Assembly (NCBI GenBank): GCA_029207755.1
Contig: JARCOQ010000015.1
Span: forward strand, 930,001-994,000
Source of the DNA: Chamaea fasciata
Lineage: Eukaryota > Chordata > Aves > Passeriformes > Sylviidae
Length of the DNA stretch: 64,000 bases
Direction of reading: 5' to 3'
Shown here one piece after another: positions 48,420 through 61,024 of this stretch. The notes below the pieces were generated by a model. The model ran no database searches. It was not told where the DNA came from and saw only the letters and a program-made list of their open reading frames with translations. Both the position numbers and the translations under genes were made by a program. How positions within the stretch are numbered: position 1 is the first letter of the stretch; each line of letters opens with the position of its first letter.

Positions 48420-49830
48420 GCAAATTTAAAGATTATATGGCCATCAGCAACTAAGCCTCAAGTATATTTATCTGTGGAGTCTACTGAGTTTGCTGCCTGT
48501 GTTTTCCATGAGCCAGGTTTAAGGAGGTTTGCCAGAGCCCTGATTCACTCTGGTTTACGGAGCTTTCTCACCACAGGCATGATCTAGGACTCCCAAGCTA
48601 ACACTGCTCTAAAAGAAACAAATACACAGACACCCTCACAACAGCCTGCACCAAAAAAAATAAATAAGTCATAAGATAGTTTGAATGCTATGTCATCTGG
48701 AATCGGCCAAGCAGCAGACTGGGAATTTTAGGAGCTTTCCTCAAGCAAGAGGACTGGGAGAGAGGCGGGTTCTGTTCTAACCTGGCAGCAACCTCTGCTC
48801 CTCCTGAGCACAAACCAACCCCGTCTGAGGCCCAGAAAATGCAAACCCTGAGCAGCCACACGAGGAGGCATGGAGGGAGGGGAGATGAAATAATTGTACT
48901 CTGACCCTGCCTGGAAGGAAACACTTCAAGCAGCAAAAGCCTGGGTTGACGACCCAGGGTTGGGGACCACCCAGGGCAGCTCTTGCACCAGCTCCAGCCA
49001 TCCCACTCTGCTGGAACCACAGATACTGGGGTGTCAAACCTCCTGGCCCAGCCTAGCACCACAGCTGGGAACTGCTCTGCCCCTCTTAAAGAGCAATTTA
49101 GATAAGGCTGTTCTGATTACAAGATTTTACCTAATCCCCCAAAAACGCCATTTATTGTTTGGCAGCCCCAAGATCCGCCCCTCGGGGCTGGCCTTGGCGA
49201 TCCGAACCCAGGTTAGGCAGAAGACCCGAGTTTTGGGGTCTGGGCTGAGCTTGGAGTGGCTGCAGGGAGCAGGATGGAGGGAGACGTTTCCCCCCAGCCC
49301 CAGTTTCCAGCTGGGGCTCCCCTGCAGTCACCCACGGGGTGCTCAGGGGTCAATCCCCCCCAAGGAAGGGCAGCAGGGGACACAGCAGCAGAGGAGGGTC
49401 CCCAGGGAGCCCCAGCCCTGCTCTGCTGGCCCCAACACGCCTCTCCCAGCTCTTGGCTTGCTCTGGAGCCACGGTGGCTCCCGGCCAGGCGGCCACAATG
49501 CAGTGGAAGGAAGAAGAAACAGCTTTGTTTTGCCCAAAGCTTCGCAATTAATCAAGTTCCTATTTCCTCGCGGTTCCACGTTCCCCACCCCAAATGCACC
49601 AGGCAGCTCCCGGCCATGGCAGAGCCCCTGAGCCAAGCACAGGGTTTGCTTTGCGATTTCGTGTGAACAGAGAACCAGAAAATGAAATCAGAGTGAAATA
49701 GAAACGTCTTTGCTTCAGTGAGAAGCCCTCAGGGCCCCTAGAGTCCTGTGCAAAGATGGGAGCCTCTGGAGCAGGCTGGCAGCTCCGTCCCCTGGGAGCC
49801 CCTCCTGGGCACCAGCTCTCCCACCCAGGA

Positions 49831-50035
49831 GGAATCCCAGAGTCATTCAGGCTGGAAACGACCTCCAAGAGCATCAAGTCTGAGCTGTGCCTGACCTCCA
49901 CCTTGTCCCCAGCCCAGAGCACCGAGTGCCACCTCCAGGGATGGGCACTCCAAACCTCCCTGGGCAGCCCCTGCCAAGGCCTGACCACGCTTTCCATGGA
50001 GAAATTCCTCCTGATTTGGACCCCTCTGAGCACGA
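49831..50035 (-). repeat. CR1 LINE 3' fragment
   Basis: gaatcccagagtcattcagg, ctggaaacgacctccaagag and ctccaggga..., a CR1 of the acctccaag subtype in minus orientation. Confidence 0.83.
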
Positions 50036-50669
50036 GTCACTGTTTTTATAGTGACACACAGCAAAACAAAACACCAGTGCATTTTCCTGGCCTTTTTCCA
50101 AATTCAAGTGGGGCTGAATATCAGGGTGGGAGGAGAGCGGGTGAGAATCCACGTTCCTCAGGGACAGCAGCACTTGATTTATGAGCAAATCTCTTAAACA
50201 GAAGTCCCAGAGATGCCATTTCTGAGGGACATTCCCAAAGTGGCTGCCGGGAAGGCAGGATGAGGGTGGGACCCGCTCCTGTGCCTCCGCACCTCTAATT
50301 GCCATTATTCTTCAGGAATATAAACAACAGGAGCCACCGAGCAGAGAGCCATGAAAGCTCAGCAGAACAAGGGCCTGGGAGCACAGGGAGAGGAACTGGA
50401 GGTCAGGCAGGTCAAGGACTCATTTCTGGCTCACCACAGCCCCTCTGGACGAGGACACATGGGCAGGCACAGCACAGCAGGCACAGCCTGGTCTCTCCTG
50501 CAGCTCTGTCCAGCTCCCCCGGAGAGCAACCAGCAGCACTGAAAGGTCTCTTTGCTTCACCTCACGTGCTTTTGCCTTCACGTGACCCAGCTGATAATAG
50601 TCCAAGTTACCTGCATTTTTAAGGGACCATCTTTTCCAAAAGAAATCCTATCCTCTGCTGTTTGATCCA

Positions 50670-50815
50670 TTGCCCCATCCCTGGAAGTGTCCGAGGCCAG
50701 GCTGGACAGGGCTTGGAGCAACCTGGGATAGTGGAAGTTGTCCCTGCCCATGGGATGGAGGAGCTTGAAGGTCATTCCAAACCAAAGCAGCTGTTGGTTC
50801 CATGATTCTGGGATG
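50670..50815 (+). repeat. CR1 LINE 3' fragment
   Basis: ccatccctggaagtgtccga, ggacagggcttggagcaacc and ttccatgattctgggatg, a plus-oriented CR1. Confidence 0.85.
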
Positions 50816-51449
50816 CTGCACTTGGATTTGGGACGGTGAGGGCCTTCAGAGCACAGCACAGGAAGGGAGCAATGGGAGGAAGGTGCAGCATCACCCCAGT
50901 CCCACGGCTCTGGTGTGCTGTCCCCTGCCCCACAGCTCCCTCCCAGCCACTTGGAGAAATCCCTCATGGAGACAGTAATTTTTGAAAATTATTTTGTTTT
51001 CAGGCATGGAAAGAGAAATGTTCAGTTTTAACTGGGATGCCGAATGAAGGTTTTTCATGTGGGAATAGCCACTCTTCCTTGGAGTAACTGGGTTATTTTT
51101 TCATGACCACTAGACCTTAGATCTGCTCCTCATTTCTTTCCATACCCACAGAGGGCAAGAAATAGCTATACTTGGTCAGTGAGAAAATGAAATTAAATGC
51201 AAATAGACATGCACTAACTAAATCTGTGTTTCCCAAGGTTATTATTTCCCTAAATGCCAAGTCCCTGGGGTGAAGGAGGGGCAGCATCAGCCTGGGCCAG
51301 GGCTGGCAGTGTGGGGGTTCAGCCTGGCCCATGGCCCCATCCACCAGTGCCCTGGGCCTGAGGGTGAGGATGGGCACCGGCACTGGGAACACTGGCAGGC
51401 CTGGAGGCACGGATGAACATGGGAAGGGTGTGAAACTGGTTGTATCTCC

Positions 51450-51680
51450 TTGGCTGGAACCACCCAGTGCCACCCCTGCCATGGCAGGGACACCTCCCAC
51501 TGTCCCAGGCTGCTCCAAGCCCTGTCCAGCCTGGCCTTGGACACTGCCAGGGATCCAGGGGCAGCCACAGCTGCTCTGGGCACCTTGTGCCAAGGTCTCC
51601 CCGCCCTGCCGGGGAACAATTCCTGCCCAAATCCCATCTAACCCTGCCCTATCAGTATGAAGCCATTCCCTTGTCCTTCC
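51450..51680 (-). repeat. CR1 LINE 3' fragment
   Basis: tggctggaaccacccagtgc, acctcccactgtcccaggct and aatcccatctaaccctgccc, a minus-oriented CR1 that ends in body sequence. Confidence 0.85.
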
Positions 51681-54374
51681 CCTGCCTCAGCTGAAGAACA
51701 CATCTCTGCTAGAAACACGCTGCTTTCTGCAGCATGCCTGGCTGCTATCTGAGGGAGGTGCCGTCTGCAGGGGCAGCGTGAAGACACCCAACAGGATACA
51801 CAAACCAAGAGGACACAGAAACCTGCTGGGACACAGAAACCCAGCACCGCTCTGGACACAAATAAATCCCTGCCCAGGGTTTGGTGGCCCCGGTGCTCGG
51901 GCAGTGACAGCTCCTGGCACGGGACAGCAGCTCTGCTGACTCACCCAGTACAACTCCTGCCCAGAGCAGTTTTTCCATAAAAATAAACCCAGCCCTAATA
52001 AATAAATGCATTCCCATCGTAAAAGCCCCATTGGTGGCTGGGAAGCAAGAGCCTGAGCCTTGCAGCAAAACGATTTCCCTCTGCACGGGAGACTGGACCG
52101 TGCTCCAGGGAAAGCACATCACAAGGAGCCCATTTCCCTGGGAAGGGGGACAGGGGGAGCAGCAGCGAGGTGAGGGACCTCAGCCCCAGCTGCAGCAGTG
52201 GAGGGAGGATGTGACACTTGCTCACCAGGGGGATTTGGGACCTGGCGCAGCTCCCGGCGGAGCAGACCTGGGGGATACACGAGCGTTTAGCAGGGAGCCA
52301 AGGGCTTTTGTAAACAGAAGCTCAAACAAACATCTCTCGCTTCACAGATGGTGCTCACAATTTACAGCTGGCACATTTAAAGGCCACCTCGGACACGTCG
52401 GTGCTCCGGGCCGCAAACGGGACACAAGGAACACCCCAGGCCTGCAGGCCTCAACGTTTGCTCTCCAAGGAGCCTCCCCCTGCAATCCACGGGAGTTATC
52501 TCCACAGGAGTATCAGGACTCCTTAGGAGGAACGAAGAACACCAGAATGACCCAGCCGCTTTCCCTGCAGCTTCCCAGCCGGGACGAGCACAGGCTCCCA
52601 GCTCAGCAGCCGATGACACAGCCCCTCCTGAACAGCTCCCCAGCACAACAGCCCTGCTCCACAGCTACAAATTACAGAAAACTGTGAAGAACACAAGAGA
52701 AAGCCCCAAAGTCCCAAAGCAGAACTCAGGCATAGGTGCCACAGGAGCAGCAGAGGATTTGGCAGTGTTTGAAGGAGCACAAACCCCAAGGCTCCTCCAG
52801 ACCCTCCCCACGGCCACAGATCCAGGGCAGCACCAGCTGCCCCAGCCCGGGGCAGAGTGCGTGGCTGCCCGAGGCCGCCTGCAAAGCCCACATTTCTCAG
52901 CTGCCTGCACAAACAGAAGCGTCTTTATGGGGACGTGATTTGGGCAGCCCCGCGGAGCGGCCGGACACTGGCACCATTCACACACCCTGCCCCGGCCCAG
53001 CCTGCAGGGCAGGCCTGGGGACAGACCCGCTGCTGGCAGCCCTCCTCACCCTCCTCATCCTCACCACTGCAAACCCAGCCCCACCGAGGGCAGAACCCCA
53101 TGGAGCTCTCAAAAACACAGGCACAGCCCATGCTCCTGGCAAGCGGCGGCAGTGACATCCACGCACATTTAATCAGAATAAAATCAAGTTAGATGCTTCA
53201 TTTCTCACTGAGAGATTGGATTAAAGACATTTGATTTAAATATTTGGGGTCACAGAGAGTATTTGCCCTGTGGTATTAGCCCCCTTAAGATCTGCATTTC
53301 AACCTTTAGCTCAACACAGACCAAAACCCTGTATGCTCCTGCATGTGCAGGAATTATCTCATAATCACTGGACTTGTGGAAAAGCACCAAATGGCACCAG
53401 CACTGTCAGAGCCACGAGCTGCCAGTGCCACCCGGCTCAGCCCTGTTTCACTCACAGAACTAAAGGCTCTGTAACTGGCACAAGCACCTGGTTCAGTGCC
53501 AGCCCGCTCACCTAATCCCACGGGAACAGCACGGTGCCTCCGCTCCCCAGAGCCTCACGCAGCTTTAACTGGGTTATTCTGCTGAGTTCCTTTGTAACTT
53601 CTGTTAAGAAATAAATCATTAGGCAAAGGCAACTGTTGGGATCTGAGAAGCTCCAAGTGAATTTGGCAACCAATCCTTGTAAGGTCCCAGCAAGACCCAG
53701 GCTCACAAACCTCGTTCTGTGATAAGACACATCATTTTTTTTTCCCCCTTTGAAGGATAAACTAAATCCATCCTTGCTGGGGGAATGGGATGTGACTGAT
53801 TCCAGAGCTTCAACCAGGCACGAGAGAGAAGCATCTTTACTCTGTATGTACTGTGTGTAAAGCACCGCCTTGATCTGGAGGTTGTCCTACCTTTGGGTGG
53901 TCTGTCCTGCCCCCACAGCTCTCCTGCTGGGGGAAGATCCCCCTGGAGCAGGCACGGCACAGGGCTGGGCACACCGAGGAGAGGCCACTGCGGGGCTGCT
54001 GCAGCTCAGGCTTTAGTGGCAGGAGGATGATGAGGAAGCAGAGCAGATGGTGAAGCTGGATGAAGCCTGTGTCTGTTCCACACTTACCTTCCTGCCTGGG
54101 AGAGCCATCCCAAACACTGGAGTGAGAGCTGCACCTCAAACCCCAACCCCAACCCAGGCAAGGCAACAGCATCACCACGTCCACAGCCCCCACTGGCACC
54201 CAGCTAGCCCAGGCATGGCCCTGCCTGCCCTCAGGGCACGGGGGCTGCTTTGGATCAGTGGGAACTGGGAGTGTCCGGGGCCGTGGGAGGGATGGGAAGG
54301 ACGGTGTCCCTGCACTGGGGTGCTGCGGGAGGGGAGCGGCGTTCCCAACGCCCATCCCGGGGATGCACGGGGCA

Positions 54375-54466
54375 TCTTCATCTCCTGGAGATCCGCTCAG
54401 ATGAAGCTCCAGGGCGTGCCTGTGTGCCTGGAGCTTCATCTCCTGGAGATCTGAGCAGATCTTCAC
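54375..54466. repeat. hairpin-forming duplicated sequence
   Basis: agatgaagctccagg (54399-54413) and its perfect reverse complement cctggagcttcatct (54427-54441) are separated by 13 bases. The arm cttcatctcctggagatc also occurs as a direct repeat at about 54376 and 54434, so direct and inverted copies overlap. Confidence 0.85.
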
Positions 54467-55036
54467 GTGGCAGGGAGGGGAGCTTCTGTGGGAAAATGCA
54501 GCGGGGCCGGCAGGAAGGAAATTCCCCCAGCGGAGCCGCCGTCGCGCGAGGGCTCGGCCGCGGCAGCTTCAGGGACTTCAGAAATAACCCGGCCCTCCCC
54601 AGGGAGCCATTGCTAAGGTCACTGTTTTTTCCCTTGAACTTTCCAGATGAAGGAAGCAATAGCAGAAGCGACGGCATGGATTTGGCCCGAGATCAACTGT
54701 ACTGACAACAGTCACAGGATTGAACTCAGAAGAAAAGTCCTTTGTGTGTGCTGGAGTTATCACCAGATGGGCCGGGCAGCACTGGGGAGCTCTGCTCAGA
54801 AATATTCCACGTGGGCAAAACCAGCAGAGCTGGAACTGATGGCAGATGTAACCCAGAGTAACTAATTCCACTGCTCAGACCCAGTTAAAAATGGAGGGCA
54901 AATGTTTGGTGCCCATTAAAAATTAAAAGGTTAAATTGTATTCTTCAGCAAACTGCTGAGGTTGGGAATAAGAAACAACTCTGATTAAAGATTAAGGATG
55001 GAGAGTCTATAAAACACTAATTACCATTGTACTTAC

Positions 55037-55190
55037 AGGGAATTTGGCCTGTTGGGCTTAATTACTTCTAGTTCAAGATCACTCGAGTTCAGGCTGGGCT
55101 GGGGAGCGCTGTTGGAGTTGAGGAAGCTGTTTACATTTGAAGAGATGACAGATTCCAGGCTGGAGTTGATGATGCTGTTCCTGCTCTCCT
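55037..55190 (-). CDS. ARHGAP26: ARHGAP26 exon: Ser/Asn-rich linker
   Basis: The exon is 154 nt. The acceptor is gttttttag followed by AGGAGAGC, and the donor is CCCT|gtaagt. It encodes ESRNSIINSSLESVISSNVN, SFLNSNSAPQPSLNSSDLEL and EVIKPNRPNS, and the split Leu codon is completed by the next exon. The RNSIINSSLESV segment matches GRAF1, and the rest of the linker has diverged, as expected for a disordered region. Confidence 0.95.
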
Positions 55191-58100
55191 CTAAAAAACA
55201 CCAAAACCCAAGAATCATCAGCTGCCACTGCAGACGAAGGGAAGAGCAAATGGCTGGGAAGGCATCGAGCATTCCCAGGAAACCCCGTGCCAGTGCAAAC
55301 AGGGACACCTCCCCAGAGCTCAGAGTTACTTACAGACACATCACACACTAAACCACAAGAAATACCGGGTGCTCTTTGCCTCTTTTGGGTTTAAGATGCA
55401 GATACTTTTAAATGAACGCCATTTTTAGTAGGAAAATACACGCTTTTCTTAAGGTATTAATAGTTCACATTCCTGAAGGCATCCCAAATGCCACAACCTG
55501 AAAGAATTTGAAATGTAAGCGATGTACAGGAATGGATCTGTGACTGAAATCAGCTCCCAAGGGATGGAGTGCTTGGGTGACAAAGTAGGACAACACCTTA
55601 GATCAGGAACAGGGCAGATCACCCAGCTAAAGTCGCTTCAGCCTCACATTTGGCACCAACTACTGTTTCTCCTTCCCAGTCAGTTCTGAAGGGGGAAATG
55701 GATGGGTCTCTGCTCCATTTTGGCGCAGCTCCTCTGAAATGCAGAGCAGCAGAAGTTTGCCTTTGTATCTGATGTGGAACTGGATGTGCTGGGCAAGCCC
55801 CCGTGCTGGGGGAGTGCTGCCACTGCTCTGCTGACACACCAGGGCTCCTCAGAGATTCCCACCTCCCTCCATCGCATCTGCTGAGAGACCTCCCCGTTGT
55901 TTGTGCAGCACTGACAGTGTTGTGCATCTCAAAGAGCCACCACAGCACTGGGCCCTCTCCTCAGGTCACCTGAAATCCCATTAACTCATTTCCAGGAGAT
56001 GCCTTTGCCATTGGAGCAGTAATTGCAGTTGTGAGAAGCAATTAGCAACACTGATGGCACGACAGCAGCCCCGGGCAGAGAGTGGCTGCTTCTGGGATGC
56101 TGCTTTCCTGAAAGACAGGCACCAGCTGGAAAACACAGAGTCCTACTTCAAGAATACTTCTTTCCAAAATTATTTTTCCAGTGCACAATAATGCTGTGCA
56201 AACTACAGCCCAAAAGCATGTAGTGGTAGGGAATCCTGGCTCTCAATCTCTTTAAACTCCACCTTCGTTTTGAGTGAGAATGTGCAATATTAAATTGTAT
56301 CCTGTGCACATATAAAAGGGGGTAAAAGAGTGCAAGAGGAACTGCTGGGTTGTGTGAAAGGTTAGTCCTGAGCATACGGCAGAAAGAACTGCCTGTAAGA
56401 CAGCCTGGCAGGAGGGTTGTCTTGGGGTGTTGGGGCAGCTCTGCCACCACTCCAAAGGGAAATGCCGCGTCAGCCAAAGGATTGTGGCTGCCCAGAGCAG
56501 CGTCCAAGGCTCCTTGTCCTGCTCCTTCTCTGGAGCTGCTGCATTTCCCAGGTACCTGGACAGAAGCAACACCTGCAGGGCAGCAGGACAGGGCTTGGTT
56601 TAGCTCAGGGTGAGTTTATCTTCCAGAGATGAGCCGAGGATGCGTGATGCTGATACACGTCAACGTGTTCCTGAAACTGGATTTCATTAATCTTCATCTG
56701 CCATGAGCCACCTTGGGAACAAGCTGCACAGACATTTCCCTGTCCCCAGCTCTGAGAAAGCTGAACCCTCAGGGCTCAGAGGGCACCAGCACCTTGTGAG
56801 GAAAAAGATGATCCATAGAGGAGGCAAAGAGGGAAAAACGAAGAAAAGCAGAGCACTGACCTCCAAAAATACTGCCAGGCAGATGTGATAGCCAGCAGAT
56901 GAAACAAGAAAGAAATTCAGCTGTCTAAGGACCTAAAAACCCCAAATCCCTCTGGTTTCGCACCTGCCAGAGCAGGTTTGAGGCAGCCCACGAGAGGCCA
57001 CCTGTACAGAGCTGGCCAAGAGCAGGGACGGCCTGTGCTGAGCCCCAGGCCCTGAGCCCCAGAGTGGACTGACACCAGGTTATTATTTGCAAACATCTTC
57101 TGCCCAAGGCTGAAGGCTGGGAATAAGCTCCATAAGCTTGGCAGCTCAGTGTGGATTGTCCCTCTAATCTCCACAGCAGCCCACGAGCCAAGAGCAGGCT
57201 CAGAGTCCCCATCGGCCACAGAACTGAGCCTCAGCTCTAGGGGAAGGGAGAGCAATGGCAGAATCTGAAACTCCTGCTTTATTTGATTTCCTCCTTTTTA
57301 AAAGGCTGAAACCGTACTTTGCCTCATGTTTTTGAAAGCTCAAGTGAAGGATCCTTTGCTGGAAGATTTAATTTGGTCTTACAGCAACAAGAGCAGAGCT
57401 GCCCGTCAGCTCAAGAGCATTTCCAGCATGCAAAGAAAAGAAGAGCCTTTCACCCCTTGCCCAAACTTCATATCTCCAGTGGGAAGTCAGGCAGGCAGAG
57501 CCACTGGAGCCTCTGTCTCCAATAACACCGTGCTGGGGCAGGGCTCTGATAACTGATCCAGGGCACTTTGGTGACAGTGACCCCAGGGACCAGAGAGGGG
57601 ACGGCAAAAGAACTGATAAGGAACAAAATGGTGTTTGCTGTGTTGGTGACACTCGTGTCACAAGAGCTACTCCCCGGGTCAGGTGCGGATAAAAATGTGA
57701 ATGTTTAACAACGAAATAATCACTATAATCATAGATTAATCATGATTATCTGATCTGCTCCCTGTGTGTAGAACATGGTAATTTCTGACTTAGTCACAGC
57801 TTGGTATGATGAATGCTACTGAAAAATCTCAGAAAGATATTGGACTTTGATGAATAGATTTCAAGTGATGGAAAATCCACTGTCCCACTCCACTTCTTTT
57901 CATGTCAAACTGCTCCCAGTCTTAAAAAATGTGCTCCCTGCACCCATGTAGAACATTTCTAGCTTCAATTTCAACTTTCAATTTCTGTGGTGCTCAGCTG
58001 GACTTGAGCTGCTGACTAAGCCCTTGTGCTTCACCCTGACTTAAGAGCCTTGGTCTGTCTCCAGACCAGCAAGGAAGGAAAGGAAGAAGAAAAGAAGAAG

Positions 58101-59341
58101 AAAGAAACCTCACATATTTCTCGTGATGTGCAGCAGGGAAGGCAAATAAAACAGCAGTGACTTCCCAAAGACACAGGAGGTTATAGGCTGTCAGGAGGAA
58201 AACCAAGAAAATGTTGCTACTCGTGGGAATAAATAAATGCAGAAATAAAGAAACGAGATGAGTTCCTCTCCCAGGCATGGGGAGGATGGCACACGGAGGC
58301 TCTGGCAGCCCAGAGAGCCTGGAGGCTGACAAGCCACTGCTTAGTTAGCAGCAAATAAATTCCTGGGCTGAAAGTTTTGATATTTGAGGCTGCACCGAGA
58401 GTCGTCCCACACCATTTCCAGAGCACGCTCTGGGGCCACCACTGCTTCCTCAAACCCACGCGGATCTTTCCGACGCCCGCCGAAAGGAGAGTGCCTGGTA
58501 ATTAACAGTAACTCAATCAGACAAACCCACATGTTTTGAGAGTCAGCAAAGTCCACAGCGACCACTCTGTGCACCCTGGGGAGCTGGCCATCCCCAGCCC
58601 TTCCCTGCTCCTTGCTCCACTTGTCTTGTCCTGCTCACCACGAGACTCCCCTGCTTTTTTGACCAAACTGGGAGAGCTCCCTGTGTGCAGCTGGCTGGCC
58701 CCAGGAGCACATGGGCAGGAAGAACCACAGGGCTGGGAATTGCGTTTACTCTGTAACACGAAACAACAGCCTGAGCAGACACATTTCTGCCACCCCGCGA
58801 GCAGGGCTGGGGCCTTGGCTCTTTCACCCAAATATCTGGAGCATCAATTAGTGACAGAAATGGAAAGATGAGCTCCAACATTTTTGAACTGCCATGGTAC
58901 ATAATCCTCGGGAAAATGCCGAACCTCCTGGCCGAGTTTTCCTGTCTGTAAAAGGCAAAGTGCCCGAGGGCATCCCAAAAGGGCCGCCCTGCGGGGACGC
59001 CGGCGGGCGGCTGCCCCTGCCACAGGTGTGGCACCCGGCTCCTGGCAGCTGATGGCAGCGATGACGGGCCCAGGAACATGAGAAGGGGACACGCAGGGGC
59101 CCGTCAGGTGGGGAGGGGACAGCAACACTTTATCCCGTGCTGAGGCAGCCCCATGCAGAGCCCCGGGTAAGGGCTTGGATGCCAGCGGAGATTCCACTCC
59201 CCGCCAACGCGACAGCAGAGGAAACCAAAGCCTGGCCCTGTCATGGAATCATCCCTTCCACTGACAGCGGGAAAAGTGCACGGGAATGGCAGCCTGGTAG
59301 GCATGACTGGGGCAGAGCTGGAGGGCTGGGAGGGCACTCAC
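55191..59341 (-). other. ARHGAP26: ARHGAP26 linker intron
   Basis: A 4151-bp intron, largely unique sequence. No CR1 element or coding signal was recognised. Confidence 0.88.
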
Positions 59342-59480
59342 GCTTCTCGTTGGGCTGGGGCGTGTGGAAGAGCGTCAGCGGCCGCTCGCTGCACGAGGGA
59401 GGCTTCGACTCCGTGCTCTTCTTGCGGGATAACAGCAGCTGCGAGTTCGACGCCGGGGCCTCTGGCACCGTGTTGAATAT
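59342..59480 (-). CDS. ARHGAP26: ARHGAP26 exon: start of Ser/Pro linker
   Basis: The exon is 139 nt. The acceptor tttttaccag precedes ATATTC, and the donor is AAGC|gtgagt. It encodes IFNTVPEAPASNSQLLLSRK, KSTESKPPSCSERPLTLFHT and PQPNEK. The stretch SKPPSCSERPLTLFHT is diagnostic for GRAF1. The last base joins AG of the next exon to give Gln. The linker is likely disordered and rich in possible phosphorylation sites. Confidence 0.96.
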
Positions 59481-60864
59481 CTGGTAAAAATAATAAACAA
59501 CTTGTTCTTTGGCATCACCCCGTGGAACAGGACAGCTGCCCACCTGCCTGGGCTGCGCGGCTCCACAGCGCAGCCTCTGAAGAAGACACGCAGCCACAAC
59601 AGGGCAACGTTTCGGGGACAGATTCCTAAATTCCACATTCCCGCTCTGTCTGCACTCCTCTTTTTTTTTTCACCCAAGATGCACAGTGCAAGCTGTGAAG
59701 AACCCTGACACTCTGGCACTCTGCTGACTTTCTGGGGGTGCAGGTGATGATGAGCAGCCCAGACAGAGCAGCCAGTGCCCCCCACTGCGTGACCCCGGCG
59801 CCCCCGCTCCCACGGCTGCAGACCAGCTTGGGAAAGTCTTTGCAACTTCCAGCCACAGCTGTCAGAAAACTGAGTAATCACATTTTTCTCAAGGGGATAA
59901 AATTCTAAAACTGCACGAAGCCAAAGAGCAGCAGCCTGGTTGGTTGCTGCTATTTGGTTATGGATTGTTCCTTTCCTGGACCCCCAGGCTCAGACAAGGG
60001 CAGTGACCCCTCCAGACGAGCTCTCTCAAAGTCTCTCTCCATTGCTGCGTCCATTAAACCCGCTCCTCAGTGTCCTTCCTGCCCTATCTGCCCCTGCCAG
60101 ACAGACAACTGGCATGGCCAGGCTTTCCCAATAGGAAAAGCACATGTTGGCACAGCTCTCTGTTCAAGACAGAACTGGATGCGGACTTAGAGCTGAGATG
60201 CCATCCCAGCCAGGGCAAGCTCGTTTCTACTTCTGCCTTCGCTGCCCAAATCCGTTACTCCTTTCCAATCAAAACCAGACTAACAAAAGATCATAATCAG
60301 GGAAGTGGCTGCATTTAGAAGAAAATTGGGGTTTTTTAGTATATATAGCCAGGGAGGGACAGCCAGGACCTCGGCCCCACTGAGCCACCACTGCTCCACT
60401 GACAGACCACAACATCCACGGCCAACAAACACACAAATGCATCAGGATGCAGATCAACACTGTGGATAAAGCCAGCACTTGGTTAAACCTGGATTTAGTC
60501 AGCAAAGCAGGAGCCAGCCAAGGTGCACTGATCACTGGTTTGCTTAGCGTTTATCTCTCTTGAAACCAAGGACAAATTGCCATTAAACAGTGGGAAGAGG
60601 GGAGAAAGGGAACTTCTGTGATGGAGACACAGCCATGCTGACTCACGCTGGGATGACCATAAACAAGGCTGGCTACCAGCAGCACTGGTTACACAACTAC
60701 AGCCCAAAAACGAGGTGCCAGCTGCCCCCTCCCCGGCACAGCCCCACCGTGGTGCCACTGGCCACGGGGAGAGAGGGGGCCTGGGAGAGGGGCTGCCATG
60801 GGCAAAGACAGACCAACTCCCTTCCATAAACTACTGACACGAAAGAGGCGAGGGAAGCCGTTAC
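59481..60864 (-). other. ARHGAP26: ARHGAP26 intron between RhoGAP and linker exons
   Basis: A 1384-bp intron with gtaacg donor and ttaccag acceptor. Nothing else was recognised in it. Confidence 0.9.
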
Positions 60865-61024
60865 CTTCTCATGGTTTTCTATTAAAATTTCAATCACAAT
60901 GTTCTGGAATTTGATGTCCATAATGGCAGCGACCGTTTCCTCCTGAGGTCGAAGCAGCGTCGGCCCAAACACCACACCCAGATTAGCAACAGTCATCAGG
61001 TTCTGCTTGTGATTATCTGCAACT
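60865..61024 (-). CDS. ARHGAP26: ARHGAP26 exon: C-terminal part of RhoGAP domain
   Basis: The exon is 160 nt on the minus strand. The acceptor (tttcccag) is at 61025-61030 and the donor AAG|gtaacg is at 60859-60864. The first base completes a codon and the exon ends in phase 0. It encodes [40 protein letters not shown] and [25 protein letters not shown] is the classic RhoGAP motif near the GTPase contact surface. The catalytic arginine finger is in an upstream exon outside the window. The upstream neighbour exon was not found before 64000, so the next intron probably runs off the window. Confidence 0.96.

Larger units (their letters stand above)
38790..55036 (-). other. ARHGAP26: ARHGAP26 16-kb linker intron
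   Basis: The largest intron in the window, 16247 bp. It holds at least six CR1 fragments, a 23-base A-run (41872-41894), a TA/GA simple repeat (48376-48419) and a hairpin-forming duplication at 54375-54466. No additional exon with matching splice phase was found. Confidence 0.9.
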
